Assembly: GCA_905214265.1 (NCBI GenBank)
Contig: CAJMLQ010000058.1
Location: forward strand, 1-17,836
Direction: 5' to 3'
DNA: 17,836 nucleotides
From: an uncultured bacterium
GTDB taxonomy: Bacteria > Bacillota > Clostridia > Oscillospirales > Ruminococcaceae
In this document: positions 6,596 to 14,351 of the stretch, piece after piece
Layout: the number at the start of each line of letters is the position of its first letter
Position numbering within the stretch: the first letter of the stretch is position 1
Program-made: the position numbers and the translations under genes
Notes under the pieces: model-generated
Told to the model about the DNA's origin: nothing
Seen by the model: the letters and a program-made list of their open reading frames with translations, nothing else
Databases searched by the model: none

Positions 6596-7357
6596 ATGAA
6601 AGGAAAATCTGCATTCGGCCAAAGTAGCCACAATGTCCTGGTCGTTGGCCACCGGGGAATGCGCGCCTGCTATCCGGAGAATACGATGCTTTCTTTTCAG
6701 AAAGCGCTGGAACTGGGCGTTGACATGATCGAAATGGACGTTCATCTTTCCTCTGACGGGATTCCGGTCGTCATTCATGACAGCCGGCTGGAACGTACGA
6801 CTAACGGGACTGGCTTCGTTGGAAGCAAAACCTTCAAGGAATTGGCGCAGCTGGATGCCGGCGTGCGTTTTAACGGCGTTTTTCCCGGATGCCGGATCCC
6901 GTCACTGGAGGAATTTCTCGCATGGGCGGCGCAGAATCCGAAGCTGAGCCTCAATGTGGAGATCAAGGATATGACGGCAGAATGTGTGGACAAAACCATT
7001 GGACAGCTTCGGAGCTTTCAGCTGCTGGAACGCACGGTCCTCGCAAGCTTTGACGCGGCAGTGCTCCGTTACGCCTATCAAAAATACGGCGTGCTGACCC
7101 AGGGATTCCCAGAGAGCTATATGCTGAATTTCGACGCGCATACTTATGAGATCATGTATGGCGCGGGAGTGGAAATGCGGGACTTAACGCCGGAATTCTG
7201 CACGGAAATCCGCAGTTTGGGCGTAGATCCGTGGGGATTTTGTGCGGATACCGACGAACAGGTTTACCAGGCAATCCGTGCCGGTGTGTCCATGATTACC
7301 GGAAACAATCCGGAACCCGCGCTGCGGATCCTGCGGCAGCAGGGGCTGCATCAATAG
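6596..7357 (+). CDS. Cytosolic glycerophosphodiester phosphodiesterase family protein
   Basis: A 253-residue TIM-barrel phosphodiesterase of the GDPD/UgpQ family, which hydrolyses a phosphodiester such as glycerophospho-X to glycerol 3-phosphate and an alcohol. Catalytic histidines are visible in VVGHRG (His19) and VIHDSRLERTTNGTG (His61). PENT at 27-30, the metal-binding EMDVHLSSDG (Glu46, Asp48), LNVEIKD, and the C-terminal AGVSMITGNNPE complete the family pattern. It has no signal peptide or membrane segment, so it would act on imported substrate. It begins 13 bases after the kinase stop behind AGGGGAG, so it belongs to the same operon. Its presence suggests that the polyol or sugar arrives as a phosphodiester. 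The leaving group is not predictable. Confidence 0.88.
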   Translation: MKGKSAFGQSSHNVLVVGHRGMRACYPENTMLSFQKALELGVDMIEMDVHLSSDGIPVVIHDSRLERTTNGTGFVGSKTFKELAQLDAGVRFNGVFPGCRIPSLEEFLAWAAQNPKLSLNVEIKDMTAECVDKTIGQLRSFQLLERTVLASFDAAVLRYAYQKYGVLTQGFPESYMLNFDAHTYEIMYGAGVEMRDLTPEFCTEIRSLGVDPWGFCADTDEQVYQAIRAGVSMITGNNPEPALRILRQQGLHQ

Positions 7358-7646
7358 TTCATCCTCCCAGCTCTCCATTCCTGTCCTGTGTGAAAATGCA
7401 TCCATCGCCTCTCATTTCCTCAGTAATGGAGCCGATCTGTACAAGGAGCTTGATCTTGCGGAACGACACAGCGAACGGATCAACTATCCTTACGGCATCA
7501 TCAACTGTATCGTTGATGCCTTCAATTCTCTGAATTTTGACAGAATTCTTCAAGAGACAGATGGGATGCGTCTCTGCCGGGAGTACCGGTGCCAGGAAAA
7601 CAAGGAGAAAATCCGCGGCAATCTTTTCGTGCTCATCGATTTTTAA
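7358..7646 (+). pseudogene. Unidentified coding fragment after the phosphodiesterase
   Basis: One frame stays open from just after the phosphodiesterase stop to a TAA at 7644-7646 and reads like real protein, for example LYKELDLAERHSERINYPYG and NSLNFDRILQETDGMRLC. It has no ATG and no ribosome binding site. The same frame reopens after the TAA from a GTG at 7656. I do not recognise the family. It is most likely the remnant of a gene that once belonged to the operon, in keeping with the decayed sequence that follows. A chance open frame is possible. Confidence 0.4.
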
Positions 7647-7918
7647 CGGAATTACGTGAACACCAGCGGTGTGAATATTCCAGAAGTGAAAGCCTTTAGA
7701 GGGATATCATCGAATTGCATCCATTTTGACAGGGCTATGGCCCGTGCTCCCGGCAGCATACCGGCGGGAGACGGACTGTGGCTCTTTTTTCAAGGCAGAA
7801 GGCTGGCTTTTGGAGGGAGCAGAACCCCTTTTATCTCACTTAAAAATTGCACGGATGGATTCGGAAGCATCGGAACGGCGGGATTTTTCAGAGAAGCGTG
7901 CATTTTTTAAGGCAATGA
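7647..7918 (+). other. Decayed stretch with short open frames, no intact gene
   Basis: Two overlapping frames are open across this region (one from GTG 7656 to a TAA near 7910, another containing AEGWLLEGAEPLLSHLKIAR and running past 7950), but neither has a ribosome binding site or a recognisable family. Given the fragments on both sides, this is probably the eroded remainder of one or two genes. Confidence 0.35.
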
Positions 7919-8146
7919 TACGAAAAATGCTTCTTTTGTGCCGACGGGCATGGCTGGGAGGTTGTCCGGGTCATTCCCGTTGCCGCGCTGACGGACCAGG
8001 CCGCGGGAACCGCGGCGCATCTTGCTGTTCGGGGAAAGACCTCGCTGCAAAAATTGTTTGTGGTCGTTTTACAGGCAGCCCTTTCAGAAAATCATATTCA
8101 GCTCCATATTCCGGAAGAACTGGCCAAAGCATCTGAACTTTTTTGA
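7919..8146 (+). pseudogene. C-terminal remnant of an FAD-dependent oxidoreductase
   Basis: The frame ending at the TGA 8144-8146 reads GWEVVRVIPVAALTDQAAGT, then AAHLAVRGKTSLQKL and LSENHIQLHIPEEL. This is the C-terminal FAD-binding pattern of the FAD_oxidored family (an R-hydrophobic-P run followed by a QAAGTAA block). It matches in layout the intact flavoenzyme at 15863-17365, which has GEAAGTAAALSLKKNVPVRKL in the same position. An in-frame TGA sits immediately upstream and no N-terminal FAD motif is found before it, so only the last ~75 residues survive. It was probably a full gene once. Confidence 0.6.
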
Positions 8147-8153
8147 AAACTGG

Positions 8154-8182
8154 TGGACATCGCGGAATAAAATTGATATAAT
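8154..8182 (+). promoter_or_regulatory. Promoter for the rhamnosidase-like gene
   Basis: TGGACA at 8154-8159 and TATAAT at 8177-8182 are 17 bases apart, about 37 bases before the presumed ATG at 8219. This suggests that the glycosidase gene is transcribed on its own rather than from the upstream operon. Confidence 0.6.
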
Positions 8183-8218
8183 AGTGCTGATAAAAAATAG
8201 CTGGAAAGGACTGTGCTT

Positions 8219-10412
8219 ATGATTCAAGATGCAAATGGATAACCTGCGGGCAAGACTGCGAGGTTCCTGTGATTTATAAAACTTTTTTCTCAAGGATCCA
8301 GCGTCCGGCTCAATCGAAATCACAGGATTAGGGTACTTTGAGCTTTATATAAATGGCCGCAGGATTTCGGAAGACTATCTGGTTCCAGCTTTCAGCGATT
8401 ATCACGCCAGGGCCTTAAAAAAACTGACCTACCCCATCTCCGACACTTTTTCTCACCGCATCTATTATTTGCGATATGATATTACCGCCAGCCTTCACAG
8501 CGGAAAAAACAAAATCGAAATTTTCCTGGGCAACGGCTGGTATCGGCAGCGTGAGAGAATTGCCGAGGGGGAGCTTTCCTTTGACCAGACGCTGAAGGCG
8601 CTCTTTTCTCTCGAGATTGTGGAGCGGAACGGCGAGAAAACGGTTGTGCAGTCAGATGGAACGGAAAGCTATGCGCCCTCCTATATTACATACAGCAATC
8701 TTTTCATCGGAGAGGTGCAGGATGCACGGAAACTGGACAGTCCGGAAAGACCGCAGCGGGTATCGGTGACGTCCATCCCCGATACCCAGCTGCTGCTTCA
8801 ATCCTGTCCCTCCGATAGGGTCATCCGGACGATACAGCCAAAGCTGATCAATTTTACAGGTAATGCAAAGATTTATGATGCCGGCGAAAATATAAGCGGT
8901 TGGGTGAGAGTGCGGGCAAAGCAAAAAAGCGGAACGGCAATTACTCTTCGGTTCGCAGAAGAACTGGATCCGGCAGGACGGCTGGACTTTCATTCGACGG
9001 GCGGCGACTATGTCTGCGCGAGCGGAAAGGATCAAATACAGACGGATGTTTTCATTTGCAATGGAGAGGACTTCCTTTTTGAACCGAAGTTTGTTTTTCA
9101 CACTTTCCGGTATTTTGAAGTGGAGGGAGCGGCAGATGAGGTTACTGCTGTGGTGCTGCACAGCGGCGTTTCTGTGTCTTCGGCTTTTCGCTGCGAGCAT
9201 GCGGCGCTGAACTGGCTTTACGAAGCGTTTATCCGCACAGAGCTGGATAATATGCACGGCGGCGTTCCGTCTGATTGCCCCCATCGTGAAAGATTAGGCT
9301 ATACCGGGGATGGACAGGTCACCTGTGAAAGTGCGATGCTGCTTCTGGACAGTAGATTGTTTTATGAAAAATGGATCGGGGATATTTTAGATTGCCAGGA
9401 TGTTCACAGCGGACATGTGCAGCACACAGCCCCCTTTATGGGCGGCGGCGGCGGTCCAGGAGGATGGGGATGCGCAATCATAGTAGTACCTTACCGGTAC
9501 TACCGGCATTACGGCGATATCGGGTTGTTAACGCGGTGCTATCCCGCCATGGAAAAGTGGGTCAACTATATGAACGCACACAGCGAAGGCGGTCTGGTCA
9601 CCTCGGAGGAAGCCGGCGGCTGGTGTTTGGGAGATTGGGCAGCAATGGATCCAATTGCAATCCCGGAACCATATGTCAATACCTGTTACTTCATCAAAGC
9701 TTTAAAAATGTTAGTTGAGATCGCAGGGATACTTCAGTGTCCAGAAGAAGCAGAAGAATATGCGGAAAGGATAATCCGATCGAAGGCTGCAATTAAAAGA
9801 GCTTACTACAATCCGGAAACCGGAAGCTTTTGCGGCGGCGTTCAGGGGGCCGACGCCTTTGCATTGGATATCGGTCTTTGTGAAGATCCTCGTACAATTC
9901 AAAATTTATGCAAGAGATATGAAGCCTTGGGTTATTTTGATACTGGTTTTTTGGGCGCCGATCTGCTGATTCATGTACTGTTTCAATATGGACAGAAGAA
10001 TCTTGCGTTTGAACTTCTATCCAATCCCCAAAAGGGTGGGTATCTCTGGATGAAGGAACATGGAGCAACAACAATTTGGGAATATCTGAATGGAAACGCT
10101 TCTCACTGTCACCCCATGTTTGGCGCGCCGGTACAATACCTGTTCTCCGATTTGCTGGGAATCCGCCAGGCCGAGCATTCTTGGGGATTTGAATGCGTTG
10201 AAATTGAGCCGGCGATTCCTGAAAAGCTGAATTATGCTTTCGGCAAGATCACGACCATTAAGGGAGAGATATTGGTGGCGTGGAACAAAAAGGAAGACTG
10301 GATCGGGATTACCATTTCCATTCCTGAGAAAGTACATGCGGTACTCAAGTATGGTGATCAGCAGATTACGTTGGGTACAGGTTCCCAAACCTTTGCCTTT
10401 CCTGTAGCATAA
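8219..10412 (+). pseudogene. GH78 alpha-L-rhamnosidase-like glycosidase with two N-terminal frameshifts
   Basis: Reconstructed across two frameshifts this is a protein of about 730 residues, the usual size for a glycoside hydrolase that releases terminal L-rhamnose. A beta-sandwich N-terminal region is shown by ITGLGYFELYINGRRI and FLGNGWY. The catalytic (alpha/alpha)6 barrel follows, with the family hallmark SDCPHRERLGYTGDGQ, WCLGDWAAMDP, and SHCHPMFGAPVQYLF, then a C-terminal beta domain. An ATG at 8219 follows GGAAAGGA but reads only seven codons. The gene then continues in a second frame (WITCGQDCEVPVIYKTFF) and, after TTTTTT at 8283-8288, in a third frame that stays open to the TAA at 10410. 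One extra A at 8233-8235 and one extra T at 8283-8288 would restore a single frame. No signal peptide is seen. A start at TTG 8469 would lose the conserved N-terminal domain. It could be a true pseudogene or a sequencing artefact. Confidence 0.75.
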
Positions 10413-10507
10413 CGATAGAAACTGGAAACTGTTTGCATTAAGGTGGCAGAAGGATAGGAGGGCAATTCATGCCTTCAAAATTCCTAGGTTTCATAAAATT
10501 GAAGGAA

Positions 10508-10547
10508 CAAAATAGGCCGGGGAATCGATTTTCCTCGGCCTTATTTT
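10508..10547 (+). terminator. Rho-independent terminator after the rhamnosidase-like gene
   Basis: GGCCGGGGAA (10515-10524) pairs with TTCCTCGGCC (10531-10540), with one G-T wobble, flanked by an A-rich arm and followed by TTATTTT. It ends just before the IS256-like left end. Confidence 0.8.
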
Positions 10548-10554
10548 GGGATAA

Positions 10555-11378
10555 GGTACAATAAGTTGTGCAAGTGTAATCGTCCTTTGCAGGGGGGAAA
10601 TGTCCGTATATCTATGTGGATGGCATTTATCTGCGGCGAAACTGGGATGGAGAGTACGAAAATGTTGCAATTCTGGTGGCAATTGCGGTGGACGAGGATG
10701 GATACCGTGAAGTTTTGGGTGCGGCCAAGGGTATGAAAGAGGACAAGGCCAGCTGGGTGAATTTCTTTCAGTGGCTCAAAAGCAGAGAATTGGATGGCGT
10801 GAAGCACATCGTTGGGGACAAGTATTTGGGGATGCTGGAGGCCGTGGGGGAAGTGTTTCCTGACGCCAAATACCAGCGCTGCACGGTCCACTTTTACCGC
10901 AATGTGTTTTCCATCGTCCCTCGGCTCCAAGGTAAAACTGGTGGCCAAAATGCTCAAGGCGATTCATGTCTAGGAGAGCAAGAAAGCCGTTCGGGAAAAG
11001 GCGAAAGCTGTGATGGTTCAGCTGAAGAAAATAAAGCTGAAAGAGGCCGCCAAAAAGGTAGAGGACAGTGTTGAGAAAACGCTGGCTTACGGTGATTTCC
11101 CTTATGAGCATTGGACCCGGCTCCGCACCAACAATGTGATTGAACGGCTGCACCGGGAGATCGCCGCAGAGCCCGTGTGGCGGGAACCTTCCCGGACGGC
11201 AACTCTGCCCTAATGCTGGTTTGCGCCCGGCTGCGTCATGTGGGCAGTACCCAGTGGGCAACAAAACGTGCATGAACATGAAGTGCTTAGAGGTGGCTAT
11301 GGAAGACGCCTCTATTGCTGGCTGACCTCATTCAGCTGGAGTCTGCAAACTAATTTGCGCATAACTCTTGACGGTACC
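10555..11378 (+). mobile_element. Shortened IS256-family insertion sequence
   Basis: The right end, ATTTGCGCATAACTCTTGAC followed by GGTACC (11353-11378), and a left end GGTACAATAAGTTGTGCAAG (10555-10574) form an imperfect inverted repeat around transposase sequence. The element is about 820 bases, well below the roughly 1.3 kb usual for the family, so it has lost the 5' part of its transposase gene. A direct duplication of GGTACC follows the right end, but no clear target-site duplication was found. The left boundary is less certain than the right. Confidence 0.55.
10580..11325 (+). pseudogene. Degraded IS256-family (Mutator-like) transposase
   Basis: The DDE transposase is readable only in pieces. 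YIYVDGIYLRRNWDG holds the first catalytic Asp, VKHIVGDKYLGML the second, YQRCTVHFYRNV the conserved Cys/His segment, and HWTRLRTNNVIERLHREI the catalytic Glu. About 150 N-terminal residues are missing. A frameshift after IVPRLQG, an in-frame TAG (GTC TAG GAG) in the continuation, and at least two more indels in the C-terminal part (GTFPDGNSALMLVCARLRHV, then KCLEVAMEDASIAG) follow. It is not functional and cannot move itself. Confidence 0.88.
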
Positions 11379-11439
11379 CGGTACCAGGGACCTATTGAAT
11401 ACCTCGATCACTGCAACAACCGGCATATTAAAGTAACAC

Positions 11440-11482
11440 GAAAGGGCTTGCCATCTGCGATTCACAGACGGCAAGCCCTTTC
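11440..11482 (-). terminator. Hairpin, probable terminator for the ireB-like gene
   Basis: GAAAGGGCTTGCC (11440-11452) and GGCAAGCCCTTTC (11470-11482) form a perfect 13-bp stem, extended inside by ATCTG/CAGAC with one mismatch. On the - strand it is followed by GTGTTACTTT, a weak T-rich tail. It lies about 115 bases after the ireB-like stop and may also stop transcription coming from the IS element. Confidence 0.5.
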
Positions 11483-11524
11483 AGCTGCATGACCCATTTC
11501 CTCTTTAAAAAATATTGTCTAACT

Positions 11525-11560
11525 TTTTGGGGCAGCTTCATATCTATAGCAGCCCCAAAA
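11525..11560. repeat. Inverted repeat between the ireB-like gene and the IS element
   Basis: TTTTGGGGCAGC (11525-11536) and GCAGCCCCAAAA (11549-11560) pair over 12 positions with one A-A mismatch. No T-run follows on either strand, so it is not a standard terminator. It could be a decayed terminator or the end of a vanished mobile element. Confidence 0.5.
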
Positions 11561-11596
11561 CATTTCCACATAAAATCTTGATAGAAAGAGTCTGTC

Positions 11597-11842
11597 TTAA
11601 TCCGCGAGATAGGCCTTGACCATTGCCTGAAGTAACTCGTCACGGTCAATTTTGCGAATCAGACTTCTGGCGTTATTGTGCGTCGTAATATAAGTCGGGT
11701 CCTCCGAAAGAATATATCCGACAATTTGGCTGATGGGATTATAGCCCTTCTGCTTCAGTGCGTCATACACGACCGTCAGGGTCTTCCGCATTTCCAGCTC
11801 TTTGTCCTCCGGTACGGAAAACGTCATCGTCTTATCCTGCAT
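11597..11842 (-). CDS. ireB: IreB family regulatory phosphoprotein (UPF0297)
   Basis: An 81-residue cytosolic protein of the IreB/YrzL family, found throughout Firmicutes. In Enterococcus faecalis IreB is phosphorylated on N-terminal threonines by the Ser/Thr kinase IreK and modulates cephalosporin resistance. The hallmark VYDALKQKGYNPISQIVGYI, then SEDPTYITTHNNARSLIRKI and DRDELL, covers nearly the whole protein, and KTMTF keeps the N-terminal threonines. The ATG at 11842 has GAGG about 7 bases upstream; the adjacent ATG at 11845 is a close alternative. In most Clostridia this gene precedes ruvX and a UPF0473 gene; here it stands alone, followed by an IS remnant. It has its own promoter and sits downstream of pheT. 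Confidence 0.9.
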   Translation of the reverse strand: MQDKTMTFSVPEDKELEMRKTLTVVYDALKQKGYNPISQIVGYILSEDPTYITTHNNARSLIRKIDRDELLQAMVKAYLAD

Positions 11843-11889
11843 CATTCCACCTCGCAAACCTCAAAGCTGCATATCTACTCATATCTTAT

Positions 11890-11918
11890 ATTATAACTCA
11901 TTTCGAACAAATATACAA
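11890..11918 (-). promoter_or_regulatory. Promoter of the ireB-like gene
   Basis: On the - strand TTGTAT (11913-11918) and TATAAT (11890-11895) are 17 bases apart. It lies in the short gap after pheT, so this gene is transcribed separately from pheST. No strong terminator separates pheT from it; only a weak AAGGC/GCCTT stem is present. Confidence 0.7.
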
Positions 11919-11923
11919 GGCCC

Positions 11924-14323
11924 TCATTGCCTTAAGATTGCATTAATTTTCTCCAGCGCTTTTAGGATTTTTGCCATAGCGTGGTCGCACTCCTCGTCGG
12001 TCAGGGTCCGGTCTGCGGCGCGGAGTACCACGGAGTAGGAAACGCTCTTCTTTCCTTCGGGGATCTGGCTGCCCTGGTAGACATCGAAAAGCTCGACCTT
12101 TTCCACGATATTGGAGGCGGCGGACCGGATGGCTTTCTCCAACTCGGCAATGGGCATTTCCGCGTCAGCGAGGACTGACAGATCCCGGGTGGACGCCGGG
12201 AATTTCGGCAGCGGTTGGTAAACAACACGAAGCCGTTCGATTGCCGCGAAGAGAGGAGCCAGCCGGATTTCCGCCACATAGGCCCGGACGTCCAGCCCAT
12301 AGGCAGACGCCGTAGCCGGATGCACTTCACCCAGAACCGCCAAGGGCATCTTGCAGCCGGGGATTCGGACTTCCGCCTGACGGCCAGGATGGAGGTAGGG
12401 CTCTGCGGAGGGAACAAATTCCCCCTTTGCGGCAAAGCGGGAGAGAATGGCCTCGACGATGCCCTTCAGCGTGAAGAAGTCCTCCTCCGGACCGTACAGG
12501 CCCAGACACAGGGCGGGGACCTCATCCGGCTGTTCGGTTACCGGCAGAGCTTTGGGGAGGAAGAGCTTGCTGGATTCGAACATCCGGACGGCGGGGATCT
12601 TACGGCTGTCATTGAGGGCCAGGACGGTGAGCATGCTGGAGATCAGCTGCGTACGCATCACCGAGTATTCTTCTCCGAGGGGGTTTAAAAGAGCCACAGC
12701 CTGGCGGCGGGGATCATCTTGCGGGAGACGGAGCAGGTCAGCCGCCTTGGGGCTGATGAAGGAGTAGGTGGTGATTTCCCGCATGCTCTGGGCAATGAGC
12801 AGGGATTTCAGGGTGTCGTTGTGAAGGCGCTCTGGAAGCTTTTTGCCCCGGGTCAGCTGGCCGCGGATGGGGGTGGCAACAATGTGCTCATAACCGTAGA
12901 CGCGCATGATCTCTTCCGCCAGGTCAGCGCGGCCTTCGATGTCGTCCCGGAAGGAGGGAATCCGGCAGGTCAGGACGCCTCCGTCCACTGTAGTTGCAAT
13001 CGCCAGAGAACTGAGAATTTCTGCCATCACCGGAACCGGGACATCGACGCCCAGCAGGGCGTTAATGGAGGCTGCGGAGACCTGAAGAACCCGTTCCTCC
13101 GGCAACCCCTCGTTCCGGTCTATGACGCCGTCAATGATATCGCCGGCGTCCAGCTCCTCAATGAGTTGAAGAGCCCGCTCCATGGCGTAGTCGGTATTGT
13201 GGATGTCCACGCCCTTTTCGAAACGTGCGCTGGACTCGGTGCGCATACCCAAAGCCCGGGCGGTGCGGCGGACGTTATCCCGGCGGAATTTGGCACTTTC
13301 CAGGAAAAGGTCCGTTGTGTCCGGCTTGATCTCGCTGTTGAGGCCGCCCATGATTCCGGCCAGGCAGGAGGGTTCTTCGCCATCGGCGATGACCAGCATC
13401 TCACTGGTCAGAGTATGGGGCTTTCCATCCAGAGTCGTGATGCCCTCGCCTTCTTTGGCCCGCCGGACGATGATCTGGGCGCCTTTGATATCCCGCATGT
13501 CAAAGGCGTGCATGGGCTGGCCGGTCTCCAGCATGACAAAGTTTGTGATGTCGACGATGTTGTTGATGGGGCGCATTCCAGCGCTTTTGATGCAGCGCTT
13601 CATCCATTCAGGGGAGTCTTTTATCCGGAGATTTTTGACCACCCGGCCAATGTAACGGGGGCAGAGGGCATAATCCTCCACCGTTACATTCATGTAGTCG
13701 GAGATGTCGCCGCCGACCGTACGGTAGGAAGGAACAGGCATGCGGAATTCCTCTTTCAGGGCCACAGCCACCTCTCGGGCAATGCCCAGGACGCTGTTGC
13801 AGTCCGGCCGGTTGGAGAGGATGGAGAAATCAATGATGATATCATTGAGATCCAGCACGTCACGCATGTCGGTGCCGGGGGCCCAGTCGCCCTGGAGGAT
13901 CAGGATGCCATAGACTTCGGCACCGGGGTAGTCGGCCTCCTTCAGGCAGAGCTCCTCGCCGGAGCACATCATGCCGTCGGAGGGCAGGCCCCGGAGCTTG
14001 CCCCGTTTGATGTGCGCGCCGTTGGGCAGATGGGAGTCATGGAGCGCGCAAGGAACCAGCGCCCCCACAAAAACGTTTTGTGCCCCGGTGATGATTTGGA
14101 TGGGGGCATCGCCGCCCACATCTACCTGACAGACCTGGAGCTTGTCGGCGTCCGGGTGTTTTTCCAGCTTGAGGATGCGGCCAACCTTGATGTTGCTCAT
14201 GGTCTGGGAAAGGTCCTCTACGCCGTCAACCTCAAAGCCGCTCATCGTCATTTTATCGCAGAGTTCTTCAGCCGAAACCTCGATATCGACGTAGCGTTTC
14301 AGCCAGTTCAGGGATACTTTCAT
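11924..14323 (-). CDS. pheT: Phenylalanine-tRNA ligase beta subunit
   Basis: A 799-residue cytosolic subunit that pairs with PheS as an alpha2beta2 enzyme charging tRNA-Phe. Domain order is standard: the N-terminal MKVSLNWLKRYVDIEVSAEE, a tRNA-binding OB fold around residues 40-150 (KHPDADKLQVCQVDVG, ITGAQNV), the B3/B4 editing domain (about 210-390, with NNIVDITNFVMLETGQPMHA), the B5 domain (about 400-475), the catalytic-like core, and the C-terminal anticodon-binding FDX-ACB domain (KFPASTRDLSVLAD through DRTLTDEE). The length is typical. The start follows GAAGGAGG, 28 bases after the pheS stop, so the two genes form one operon under the T-box. No anomalies were seen. Confidence 0.97.
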   Translation of the reverse strand: MKVSLNWLKRYVDIEVSAEELCDKMTMSGFEVDGVEDLSQTMSNIKVGRILKLEKHPDADKLQVCQVDVGGDAPIQIITGAQNVFVGALVPCALHDSHLPNGAHIKRGKLRGLPSDGMMCSGEELCLKEADYPGAEVYGILILQGDWAPGTDMRDVLDLNDIIIDFSILSNRPDCNSVLGIAREVAVALKEEFRMPVPSYRTVGGDISDYMNVTVEDYALCPRYIGRVVKNLRIKDSPEWMKRCIKSAGMRPINNIVDITNFVMLETGQPMHAFDMRDIKGAQIIVRRAKEGEGITTLDGKPHTLTSEMLVIADGEEPSCLAGIMGGLNSEIKPDTTDLFLESAKFRRDNVRRTARALGMRTESSARFEKGVDIHNTDYAMERALQLIEELDAGDIIDGVIDRNEGLPEERVLQVSAASINALLGVDVPVPVMAEILSSLAIATTVDGGVLTCRIPSFRDDIEGRADLAEEIMRVYGYEHIVATPIRGQLTRGKKLPERLHNDTLKSLLIAQSMREITTYSFISPKAADLLRLPQDDPRRQAVALLNPLGEEYSVMRTQLISSMLTVLALNDSRKIPAVRMFESSKLFLPKALPVTEQPDEVPALCLGLYGPEEDFFTLKGIVEAILSRFAAKGEFVPSAEPYLHPGRQAEVRIPGCKMPLAVLGEVHPATASAYGLDVRAYVAEIRLAPLFAAIERLRVVYQPLPKFPASTRDLSVLADAEMPIAELEKAIRSAASNIVEKVELFDVYQGSQIPEGKKSVSYSVVLRAADRTLTDEECDHAMAKILKALEKINAILRQ

Positions 14324-14351
14324 TTCAGGGTCCTCCTTCTACTTGTTCCAA

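Noticed and set aside
11440..11482. CRISPR-like or mobile-element repeat
   Set aside because: It is a single hairpin with no regularly spaced copies, better explained as a terminator.
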